Shown: one piece after another, positions 41,825 to 50,303 of the stretch | How the letters are laid out: every line of letters starts with the position of its first letter | Numbering within the stretch: position 1 is the first letter of the stretch | Assembly (NCBI RefSeq): GCF_039822625.1 | Contig: NZ_JBDLLG010000007.1 | Span: 1 to 64,000, forward strand | Source: Marinimicrobium locisalis | GTDB taxonomy: Bacteria > Pseudomonadota > Gammaproteobacteria > Pseudomonadales > Cellvibrionaceae | Direction: 5' to 3' | DNA: 64,000 bases | The notes under the pieces: generated by a model | What the model was told of the DNA's origin: nothing | Database searches by the model: none | The model's input: only the letters and a program-made list of their open reading frames with translations | Made by a program: the position numbers and the translations under genes

Positions 41825-42767
41825 AGGTTCCAGTATCCTCAATCGACGTCGAGGCGCGATACAACGCGCTCAAACGCTCCGCCAACTCGGCGGGCGTTCC
41901 GGTTTCGGTGGCGGCTCCGGTGGCCAGGGCCGCCTCGGGCATGGAAGCGCTGGTGCAGTTCTCGGGCGTCTGCACCCAGACCCGGCCGCCGCGCTGGCGC
42001 ACCAGGCGGCTGGCGGCGGCGCCGTCATCACCCATGCCGGTAAACACAATCAGCCCTAGCCGGTCCCCGTAGACACGGGCGGCGTTGGCCACCAACTGGT
42101 CCACGGACGGGGCATAGGGTCCATTCCAGGTACCGCCGGGCACAGCCAGGGTACCGTTTTCCAACAAGTCCACCCGGTGGCAGGCGGTGACGATCAGGAC
42201 CCGGTTTGCTTGAATCACCGCGCCGTCACTGGCCAGCGTCGCCGGGTAGTGACTTTGGCCAAGCATTTTCACCAGCGTGCCGGTATAGCCGGTATCGATG
42301 TGCTGGACGTAAATAAAGGCCACATCCAGCCCCGGAGGCAGCGCCTCCACAAACGCCTTAACGGCCGCCGGCCCCCCGGTGGAGGCGGCCAGCACCCACA
42401 GTTGGCTGGCCCGAGGCACGCTCTGCAGGTTGATATCCCCCACCAGCTGGCGCAATTTGGCCAGGGTCCGTTTAAGCCAGGCGGTGTGTGCGTCACTGCC
42501 GGGTTCATACTCGCTGCTGTCGCTGACCAGCAACGGGGCCTCGCTCTGCTCCAGCAGCGCCTGTACCGGCCCCGGTGGCTCCGCATCCGGGTCGAGGGCC
42601 ACATCGACCACCCAGGCGTCGGCCCGCTCGGGGAACAAATCTTCCACGCCGCACTCGCTCAGTAACAGCGCAGCCACCGGCTCGTGCCCGGCCTCCCGCG
42701 CACTTTGGGCCAAGTATTGGCATTTGAGCGGGCTGTCCACCAACAGGCCAATCCGCACGGTGCTCAC
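41802..42767 (-). CDS. chpB: ChpB, CheB-type protein-glutamate methylesterase
   Basis: A 321-residue protein with an N-terminal receiver-like domain (LLVDSPLKCQYLAQ...) and a C-terminal methylesterase domain with catalytic residues Ser in LAASTGGPA, His in VQHIDTGY and Asp in FTGMGDDGA. It removes methyl groups from the PilJ receptor, counteracting PilK. The N-terminal domain lacks a clear receiver Asp motif, so it may not be phosphorylated. GTG 42767, 2 nt from the chpA stop. Confidence 0.88.
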   Translation of the reverse strand: MSTVRIGLLVDSPLKCQYLAQSAREAGHEPVAALLLSECGVEDLFPERADAWVVDVALDPDAEPPGPVQALLEQSEAPLLVSDSSEYEPGSDAHTAWLKRTLAKLRQLVGDINLQSVPRASQLWVLAASTGGPAAVKAFVEALPPGLDVAFIYVQHIDTGYTGTLVKMLGQSHYPATLASDGAVIQANRVLIVTACHRVDLLENGTLAVPGGTWNGPYAPSVDQLVANAARVYGDRLGLIVFTGMGDDGAAASRLVRQRGGRVWVQTPENCTSASMPEAALATGAATETGTPAELAERLSALYRASTSIEDTGTYESPAAH

Positions 42768-42769
42768 GG

Positions 42770-45700
42770 CTAGTTCGCCTGCGCTTTTTCCAGCAGCTCT
42801 TGGATATTACTCAGCAACAGCTCTTCCTGATAGGGCTTGCCCATATACTTGTCCACACCAATGTTGAACGCTCGCTCCCGGTGCTTTTCCCCGGTCCGGG
42901 AGGTGATCATGATGATCGGGATATCCTTCAGGCGCGAGCTGTTGCGCATGTTGCTCGCCACCTCGAAGCCGTCCATACGGGGCATTTCGATATCCAGAAG
43001 CATCACATCCGGGAGGTGATCCTGAAGCGTCAGCAAAGCCTCGGCGCCGTCTTTGGCGGTAATGACCCGGAAGCCTTCGCGCTCGAGGAAGCGGCCGGTT
43101 ACCTTGCGTACCGTGACCGAGTCATCCACCACCATGACGACTTTTTCGTCTTCCTCATCACGGCTCTGCGGCGGTTCCTCCGGCTCAAGCAACGTGGCGT
43201 TGGGCATGCCCAACGCCAACTTTTCGCGCATCAGGGCGTGGGGATCCAAAATTACCACCACGCTGCCATCGCCCATGACGGTGGCACCGGAAACCCCGCT
43301 GACCGTGCTGAACTGCACGCCCAGGGTTTTCACTACAATTTCGCTACTGCCCAGCAGGCGGTCCACCTGTAGAGCGACGGTGTGCTCGGCGCTGCGCACC
43401 AGCACGACCGGCAGCGGCAGGGTTTGTGCGTCTAGCTTGGGTCGGGCATCGCTGTCGAGCATGGTGCCGAGGTAGCGCACCTGGTATTCCTCACCGGCGT
43501 ACTCGAAATGCGAGTTGGGATCAGAATAGTAGTGTTCCAGTTCAAAGGGGCTGACCCGCACAATACCTTCAATGGTGTTCAGCGGCACGGCATAGTAATC
43601 ATCGCCGATTTGAATCATCAGGGCGCGGTTGACCGACACAGTGAACGGCAGGCGAACAATAAACTCCGAGCCGTTTCCGCTCTCGGAGTTAATGAACATG
43701 GAGCCACCCAGCTGTTTGATCTCGGAGTGGACCACATCCATACCGACCCCCCGGCCGGAAATCTGGGTAACCTTGTCGGCGGTACTGAAGCCCGCATGCA
43801 GAATGAACTGCATGATGTCCCGGTCACTGAGTTTCGCATCCTCGGTCATCAAGCCCCGCTCGACGGCCTTGGCCCGCACTCGTTCCAGGTTGATGCCCCG
43901 GCCGTCATCGGCCAGGCGCAGCATCACTTCCCCGCCCTCGCGGGCCAGGCCCAGCATAATGCGCCCGGTGCGTGCCTTGCCGGCGGCCTCGCGCTCCTCG
44001 GGCGGCTCGATACCGTGGTCCACGGCGTTGCGCAGCATATGCTCCAACGGCGCCACCATTCGCTCCAGTACCGAGCGGTCCAGTTCACCTTCAACGTTAT
44101 CCAGCTCGAAGTCCACTTCCTTGCCCAGCTCGGTGGCCGCTTGGCGCACGATGCGGCGCAAGCGCGGCACCAGCCGGGAGAAAGGCACCATGCGCGAGCG
44201 CATCAGGCCTTCCTGCAAGTCGGTGTTAATGCGGGACTGTTGCAGCAACAGGGTTTCGGTGTCGCGGTTTTTGTCCGACAGGGTGTTTTTCAAGTCGAGC
44301 AAGTCCGAGGCGGACTCCATCAGAGAGCGGGACAGTTGCTGCAACTGGGAGTAGCGGTCCATTTCCAGAGGATCGAACTCTTCGTGCGCTTCCATCTGCT
44401 CCTGACGGAAGATCACCTGCGCCTCGGTTTCGATATCCAGCCGGCGCAGCTGCTCCTGCAGGCGCACGATGGTGGAGTCCATTTCGTCGATGGCCAGCCC
44501 CAGGTCGCCCACCTGCTCCTCGATCCGCCCCCGGGTAATGGAGGTTTCACCGGCGAGGTTAACCAACTCTTCCAGCAGTTCGGCCGAGACGCGCACGACC
44601 TCCTGCGGGCCGCTGCGGCGTGCCGCCAAGTGCTGCACCTGGGCACCCTTGCCGCCACCACCGCCCGAGGCGCTGACCGCGCCACCGGTTTGGGGGCCGG
44701 GCGCGGTCGTAGCGGTGGCACCGGGCTTGGACTTGGGCGCAAAGGGGACGACGTTTCCGGTTTCCGGGTCGCGCGCGACCGGTGCCGGAGCGACTTCGCT
44801 GGCAGCCGGCTCGGGACTTTCGACGGCCGGCCCCGGATCTTCACCGGCCATCTTGGCCTGAACGCGCGTTATGCCAGTATGGATTTTGTCTTGGAAGTCG
44901 GTCAGGCGCTGGAAGAAGGCGCGGTCAATGGTGTCCCGCTCGCGCATCCCAATCAGCAGGGTTTCAAAGTCGTGGGCCAGGTCCCCCACGTCGGTGATTC
45001 CCGCCAGACGAGCGCCGCCTTTAAGCGTGTGCAGGGAACGCTTGAGGTCTTCGGGGAATTCCGGGTTGCTCCAGTCGTCCTGCCACTCGGTCAGGGCCCG
45101 GTCGATGTCTTCCATCAAGTCGTCGGCTTCCTCGAGGAAGATTTCGACAATCTCTTCGTCGACTTCTTCGTCGTCCTCTTGGGCCGAGGGCGCTTGCGGC
45201 TCGGGAGCCTGTTCTGTTGTAGAAGGCGCTTCTTCTGCGGAGGGCGCTTCATCATCCTCCGCTGAGGGCTCTTCCCCCTGCTCTGGGAGCGGCTCTTCGA
45301 TTTGCTCCGTCGAATGCGCTTCTTCGGAGGATTCTTCTGGCTCTGTCGTGGCTTCCGAGGTGTGCTCCTCTGGAAGGTCGTCGAATGAAATGTTTTCCGA
45401 AGAAAGCTCCGAGGCTTCCTCCTCTGGGGAAGCTTCCGCGGGGAGGTCTCGGTCAGCTTTGGCTGTATACTCTTGGGGCGCCTCTTCTGCAGAGGGTTCT
45501 ACATTCTCTGCAGAAGGCTCTTGTTCCTCCTGCGCTGAGGGTTCTTGTTCCTCCCGCGCTGAGGGCTCCTGTTCAACCTCCGCTAAGGGCTCTTCATTCT
45601 CCGCTGAGGACTCTTTTTCAACCTCCACTGAGGGCTCTTCATTCTCCGCTGAGGGCTCCTCATTCTCCGCTGAAGGCTCTTGTAACTCTTCAGCCGTCCA

Positions 45701-48700
45701 CTCAATGTCCGAAGCGGTCGAGGTGCTTTCGTCGTTTTGGGCGTCGGCGTGCTCGCCTTGCGCCTCCGATTCGGGGGAAGGCCAGTTAGCGTAAGGTTCG
45801 GATTCGTTCGAGGCCTCGGCAAACTCGGGGTGCTCTCCCTCGCTTTCCGTCGGTGCAGCGGCTTCCTCGTATGTGCTGTGGTCTTCCGGGGCCGCGCTGG
45901 CCTCCAGTTCGCTCAGCATCCGGTCGAGGGGGGCCTGGATCGCCTCGGGAGCGGGCTCGAGGTTTTGCCCCACGGCGACGGCGTCCACCAAATCGAGCAG
46001 CGCCATGTGGGCATCCACCAGTTGCTGGCAAAGGTTGTCGTCGCAGGGGAACTGGCCGCTCATGACACCGCCGTAGACGCGGTACAGCTTATCGCCCAGG
46101 TCCGCCATGGGGGGCAGGTTGGCGTGGCGAGCGCCGTTTGTGAGGGTGGAGAGCTCTGCCCGCAGGGGTCTGAGCGGCGCGAGATTATCCGGCTCTTGGC
46201 GCCACTGCTTGATGATTTCATCGGCATCGAGCAGTAGGTTCATTTCCTCGGCCATAAAGATGGCGAGCAGCTCTGGATCAATGGCCTTTTGGCCTTTGGA
46301 TTCGGCTTCCTGTTGGCGCGCCAAGGGCGCCACGAAAATTTCCCGCAACTCGGCGACGCGCGCCTGGAACTGCCCCAGTTTGGGTATTTCCACCGTTTGC
46401 CCCTGCTCGATATCCGCCAGGGCGTGGGTCGTATAATCCACCGCGTCGCGAAGCAGCTGCAAAATGTCGTCGTTGATATCGACCTGGTAAGTACGCAGCT
46501 CTTTGACGAACCGCTCCAGGGGTGTGGCCAGCTCGGCAATGGGCGTGATGCTAGCCATGTGCGCGCTGCCCTTAAGCGTGTGCAGCGCCCGTTGGGTAGC
46601 GTCACTCGGCGGTGTGTACAGCGGTGCTGCTTCTTCCATTTCCCGAATATACTGCTCGACCACTTGTAGATGCGTCAGTGCTTCAACACCGAAGATTTCC
46701 CACAACTGAGTGTCCCGGTCGTCCTCTTCGCCATCGTCTTCTTCCACCTTGGCCACCGGCGGGCGTTCGGCTTGCTCGGTGCCGCTTTCTTCGGCAGGGG
46801 CCTGAGGCTGCGAGGTCGGCGCGTCGCTTTCGAGTGAAACGGTCGGCTCCTCCCCGCTGGAAAGCGCGTTGGCATAAGATTCACAGCGCGCCGTGGTGTC
46901 CGGATGGGGGTTGGACGCCTGGGTGCGGAATGCCTCAATCATATCGGGCAGCAAGCCGCGCACTTTTTCGATGACGGCCACATGACGCTCGCTGGGAGTC
47001 ACCGTACCGTCGATGATGCGGTTGAGCATGTTCTCAATGGACCAGGCCAACTCGCCGATGTCCGAGGCGCCCACCATGCGACCGCTTCCCTTTAGGGTGT
47101 GGAACGCGCGGCGGAACTCGCTCAGGGAGTCCTGATCGGCAAAATCCTGGGCCCACTGCGGGAAAAATTCGTTGATGGCCTCGGTGACCTCTTCGGCCTC
47201 TTCAATGAAGATTTCGAGAATCTCTTCGTCGATCTCGTCTTCATCGTCCTCGGCGGTGGCTTCCGCTTGTTCTGGCTCTGGAGTGGGCTCTGGCTCCGAG
47301 GCTTGCCGATCTTCCGCGTCGGCCGCGGCGACTTCGGCCGCCAGGGCGTCAACGGAGTATTCGTCTTCGGCGGTTTCGGTTTCCGGCGCTTCGGACTCGG
47401 CCTCTGCTTCAGAGGTGCTTATTTCGGAATCCACGTCGCGCTCGGCGCCCGCTTCCCGCCCATCCGCTTCGGCGGTGTCAAACAGCGCCTCGGGGCTTTC
47501 TTCAATGTCACTGTCTTCGGTGTCACTGAGAGCCGAGTCATAGGCCGCACTTAACTCGATATCGTCGCTGTCCTGCAGCTCTGCCAAGTCACTGTCGGTT
47601 TGATCTTCGGCCGGCTCTTGAACCGACTCTTGCGCACTTTTGCGATGAATCTGGGAGGGGGCAACCGCATAGCCCAGCTGAGAGAGACTTTCTTCGGCCA
47701 CGCCCAGCAACAGCTCATTCTCTTCCGCATGGTCGCTATCGAACCGCTCCAGGTAGTATTCGACGCTGGTGATCGCATCGGCCAGGGTGTCCAGTTGGGA
47801 CCACTCGGGCGTCGCCTCGCCTTCGAGCAATTGCTCTTCCACGTAGCGGGCGCAGGCGCCGAGAATGCGTGCCGGACGGCTGAGGGGGATTATTTCCAGG
47901 CCGCCGCGGATTTCCCGCAGGGTGCCCGGTACCGGTTGCAAGTGACTGCGGTCCCATTGGGAGGCAATGTATTCCACAATCGCATCTTTGGCCTGTTCCA
48001 GGCCACTGCGGGACTCGCGCAGCACCGATTCCTGTGCTCGGGTCAGGTTCAGGTCGGCCTGCACCTGCGCCCCGTCGGTGCTGCGACCGGCGGTGGCCAC
48101 CAGCGCATCCAACCCGTTTTCGATATCGAGCACTCGCCCCGCCAGGGACATGAGCTCATCATCGCCCATGCCGTTTTCGGAGCTCACCATCTGTTCAATG
48201 GCGATCCCTTGATCCAGCACTTGTTTGCGCAAGTCCCCGATTCCCAGCACGGCCATGGTATCGGCCACCCGCTTTATCACGGGCAGCGATTCTTCCAGTG
48301 CCTGTTTGCGGTCGGCGCTGGAGAGAGAGACATCCAGCGCTTCTTTGACGGCATCCAGCTCACCTTTGAGCGCGGTCACCACCGAATTCATGGCTTCGGC
48401 ATCAGGCGCCGAAAGCAGGTTTTGGGCCTCGCTGCCCTCCTCGCCACTCTCCCGACCTTCCGGGAGCGCGCGCTCGAGTTCGTAGCGCTGATAAACCGCT
48501 TGGAGGTGGGAGCCTTCGGAAAAACCGGGGGCATGCTTGCCTGAGCGTGCCACGTAGTAGAGGAGGTTCTTCAGCAGTTGGTCGCCCGCGGGAACATCCA
48601 GGGATTTGACCCCATGAATGACCATGTCCTTAAGCTCGCGGTCGAGCTGACGCAACAGGTTCTTGATTGAAACACTGGACTCAATGGCATCCATTTCCAG

Positions 48701-49369
48701 GGCTTCGGCCAGCGCCAGGCAGATATGCCACAAGGACTGACGAGCTGTGCCGCGAGTCAACTTGTGCAAACGCTCAAACGCTTTTTTCAGGTACGCCAGG
48801 TTTTCATCCGGGTTGATACCACGGATAAAGGCGGCGGCGGAATACTGGTACATCTGGCGCAGCTTGCGCACCGTGTCTTTGAACTGGTCGCTGTTGTTCA
48901 ACAGCGGCAGTCGCTCACCGGTGGGTTGCCGTGCCGGTGCCAGGTAGGGGCTGAACAATTTGGTTTCGGTCAGCAGGCTTTCGCCACGCACGGCCCGCAG
49001 GTCGTTCAGTAGCGGCAACACCATTAGGGGGTTGTCACGCCGGGAGGCTTTGACTTTTTCCAGGTAGACCGGGAACTGTAGAATCGCCCGCATCAGCACT
49101 TCCTGGGCTTCTGCGGTATTGGCCACGCTGTCATTGATCATGGCCTGGGCGAGATTTTCCATCTCTTCGGCCATCATTGCCGCGCCGTAGAACTCCACCA
49201 TTTGCAGGCTGCCGCGCACTTGATGGATGTGGGTCAGGCAAAAACGCAGACGCGCCTCATCCCTGGGATTCTCCACATAGGATTCCAGTGCGTCGCGCGC
49301 CTCTTTCAGAGTGTCGATGATTTCGTGAATCACCCAGTCCAAGGCAGCAAAATTACGGCTGTCTGTCAT
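42770..49369 (-). CDS. chpA: ChpA, multi-HPt hybrid CheA-type histidine kinase for type IV pili
   Basis: A very large kinase of about 2199 residues. Canonical HPt motifs H-T-L-K-G occur near residues 757, 931 and 1447, and an atypical one (HIHQVRGSLQM) near 50. Then follow the CheA dimerisation/ATPase core (HMLRNAVDHGIEPPEER, about 1775), a CheW-like domain, and a C-terminal receiver (VMVVDDSVTVRKV, phospho-Asp in DIEMPRMDGFE, about 2126). It passes phosphate to PilG/PilH to control pilus motor activity. About 1230-1380 is an acidic repeat region (see the repeat entry). ATG 49369 is preferred over 49378 because GAGG precedes it at normal spacing. Pseudomonas ChpA is of similar size and plan. 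Confidence 0.95.
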   Translation of the reverse strand: MTDSRNFAALDWVIHEIIDTLKEARDALESYVENPRDEARLRFCLTHIHQVRGSLQMVEFYGAAMMAEEMENLAQAMINDSVANTAEAQEVLMRAILQFPVYLEKVKASRRDNPLMVLPLLNDLRAVRGESLLTETKLFSPYLAPARQPTGERLPLLNNSDQFKDTVRKLRQMYQYSAAAFIRGINPDENLAYLKKAFERLHKLTRGTARQSLWHICLALAEALEMDAIESSVSIKNLLRQLDRELKDMVIHGVKSLDVPAGDQLLKNLLYYVARSGKHAPGFSEGSHLQAVYQRYELERALPEGRESGEEGSEAQNLLSAPDAEAMNSVVTALKGELDAVKEALDVSLSSADRKQALEESLPVIKRVADTMAVLGIGDLRKQVLDQGIAIEQMVSSENGMGDDELMSLAGRVLDIENGLDALVATAGRSTDGAQVQADLNLTRAQESVLRESRSGLEQAKDAIVEYIASQWDRSHLQPVPGTLREIRGGLEIIPLSRPARILGACARYVEEQLLEGEATPEWSQLDTLADAITSVEYYLERFDSDHAEENELLLGVAEESLSQLGYAVAPSQIHRKSAQESVQEPAEDQTDSDLAELQDSDDIELSAAYDSALSDTEDSDIEESPEALFDTAEADGREAGAERDVDSEISTSEAEAESEAPETETAEDEYSVDALAAEVAAADAEDRQASEPEPTPEPEQAEATAEDDEDEIDEEILEIFIEEAEEVTEAINEFFPQWAQDFADQDSLSEFRRAFHTLKGSGRMVGASDIGELAWSIENMLNRIIDGTVTPSERHVAVIEKVRGLLPDMIEAFRTQASNPHPDTTARCESYANALSSGEEPTVSLESDAPTSQPQAPAEESGTEQAERPPVAKVEEDDGEEDDRDTQLWEIFGVEALTHLQVVEQYIREMEEAAPLYTPPSDATQRALHTLKGSAHMASITPIAELATPLERFVKELRTYQVDINDDILQLLRDAVDYTTHALADIEQGQTVEIPKLGQFQARVAELREIFVAPLARQQEAESKGQKAIDPELLAIFMAEEMNLLLDADEIIKQWRQEPDNLAPLRPLRAELSTLTNGARHANLPPMADLGDKLYRVYGGVMSGQFPCDDNLCQQLVDAHMALLDLVDAVAVGQNLEPAPEAIQAPLDRMLSELEASAAPEDHSTYEEAAAPTESEGEHPEFAEASNESEPYANWPSPESEAQGEHADAQNDESTSTASDIEWTAEELQEPSAENEEPSAENEEPSVEVEKESSAENEEPLAEVEQEPSAREEQEPSAQEEQEPSAENVEPSAEEAPQEYTAKADRDLPAEASPEEEASELSSENISFDDLPEEHTSEATTEPEESSEEAHSTEQIEEPLPEQGEEPSAEDDEAPSAEEAPSTTEQAPEPQAPSAQEDDEEVDEEIVEIFLEEADDLMEDIDRALTEWQDDWSNPEFPEDLKRSLHTLKGGARLAGITDVGDLAHDFETLLIGMRERDTIDRAFFQRLTDFQDKIHTGITRVQAKMAGEDPGPAVESPEPAASEVAPAPVARDPETGNVVPFAPKSKPGATATTAPGPQTGGAVSASGGGGGKGAQVQHLAARRSGPQEVVRVSAELLEELVNLAGETSITRGRIEEQVGDLGLAIDEMDSTIVRLQEQLRRLDIETEAQVIFRQEQMEAHEEFDPLEMDRYSQLQQLSRSLMESASDLLDLKNTLSDKNRDTETLLLQQSRINTDLQEGLMRSRMVPFSRLVPRLRRIVRQAATELGKEVDFELDNVEGELDRSVLERMVAPLEHMLRNAVDHGIEPPEEREAAGKARTGRIMLGLAREGGEVMLRLADDGRGINLERVRAKAVERGLMTEDAKLSDRDIMQFILHAGFSTADKVTQISGRGVGMDVVHSEIKQLGGSMFINSESGNGSEFIVRLPFTVSVNRALMIQIGDDYYAVPLNTIEGIVRVSPFELEHYYSDPNSHFEYAGEEYQVRYLGTMLDSDARPKLDAQTLPLPVVLVRSAEHTVALQVDRLLGSSEIVVKTLGVQFSTVSGVSGATVMGDGSVVVILDPHALMREKLALGMPNATLLEPEEPPQSRDEEDEKVVMVVDDSVTVRKVTGRFLEREGFRVITAKDGAEALLTLQDHLPDVMLLDIEMPRMDGFEVASNMRNSSRLKDIPIIMITSRTGEKHRERAFNIGVDKYMGKPYQEELLLSNIQELLEKAQAN
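45470..45690 (-). repeat. In-frame acidic repeat array inside chpA
   Basis: A run of imperfect hexa/heptapeptide units of the type EEPSAEN-E and EQEPSA-EE, encoded by repeated CTCCGCTGAGGGCTC-like segments. It forms a flexible acidic linker between HPt-rich and kinase parts. Such tandem units can change in number between strains. Confidence 0.75.
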
Positions 49370-49381
49370 GCGGAGCATTCC

Positions 49382-50245
49382 TCATTGTTTTTGTCGCTCA
49401 TCGCGGATATAGGCCTGAACCTCATCACCCACAACGCGGCGCAGACTCGGGTGCTCCCAGTCCACGGCTTCTCCCAGCCCGATAATCAACACGCCGCCCG
49501 GTTTAAGGCGATCCGCAAAGGCGTTGAGTATGTCGCGCCGCAGCCAGCGGCGAAAATAGACCAGAAGATTTTGACAAAAGATAACGTCCATTTTGATCAC
49601 GGGCATGTGTCCAATCCGGGTAATGTTGCCCTGACTGAAACAGACCCGGTCACGCAATTTTTCGCTTACCTCGTACTGACCGTCATCGGTACGAGTGAGA
49701 TAGCGCTGAACTTCATCGGGGTAAAGCGGTTCGAGCTTGCGCTGCGGGTACCGGGCACGGCGCGCCTGCGCGAGTGCCGACTGGCTGATATCTGTGGCGG
49801 TAATGCCGTAATACGGGTCCAGCATCGCCAGTTCGAAGCAGTCGTTTGCCACCATGGCCAGGGAGTAGGGTTCCTCGCCGCTAGCGCAGCCCACGCTCCA
49901 CACATCAAAACTGTTATCCAGCTTTCGATTGTTGATGCGGTTCTGTAAAAACCGACGCACATACTCCAGCGAGGGACGGTGACGAAAAAAGCTGGTCTCC
50001 TTAACGGTCAACCGGTCCACGAGCACGGACCACTCCATTAGCCCCGAGAGGCCGTTGGTCACTTCTTCGAAGTATTGGTTGGTGTCCTGGTAGCCGAGCT
50101 CACGCATACGGATCGCCACCTGTGACTGCAACAGCGCTTTCTGCTGCACTGACAACTGAATGCCCGTGCGCTCCTCCAGCAGCTTGCTCCACTGAGCAAA
50201 CTGGCTTTCGGATAAATCCGTCGGCGCCTGCAGAGACCACACCAT
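49382..50245 (-). CDS. pilK: PilK, CheR-type chemoreceptor methyltransferase
   Basis: A 287-residue CheR family enzyme: N-terminal helical domain and a SAM-binding domain with SVGCASGEEPYSLAM, ATDISQSALAQAR and VIFCQNLLVYF. It methylates Glu residues of PilJ. Start 50245 (ATG), GAGA upstream. It lies between pilJ and chpA; a gap of about 4 nt before chpA shows tight linkage. Confidence 0.92.
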   Translation of the reverse strand: MVWSLQAPTDLSESQFAQWSKLLEERTGIQLSVQQKALLQSQVAIRMRELGYQDTNQYFEEVTNGLSGLMEWSVLVDRLTVKETSFFRHRPSLEYVRRFLQNRINNRKLDNSFDVWSVGCASGEEPYSLAMVANDCFELAMLDPYYGITATDISQSALAQARRARYPQRKLEPLYPDEVQRYLTRTDDGQYEVSEKLRDRVCFSQGNITRIGHMPVIKMDVIFCQNLLVYFRRWLRRDILNAFADRLKPGGVLIIGLGEAVDWEHPSLRRVVGDEVQAYIRDERQKQ

Positions 50246-50303
50246 AGAGTTTCTCTACCCCGTTAGGTTCGGCCCCGAACTCAGTTCGGCGCCGAACGCT
50301 CCA

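Noticed and set aside
43508..45265. Very long plus-strand frames opposite chpA, and similar frames opposite gpmI, rlmI and the TVP38 fusion
   Set aside because: They are antisense shadows in GC-rich DNA; their translations are low in complexity and the opposite strand holds clear, conserved proteins.
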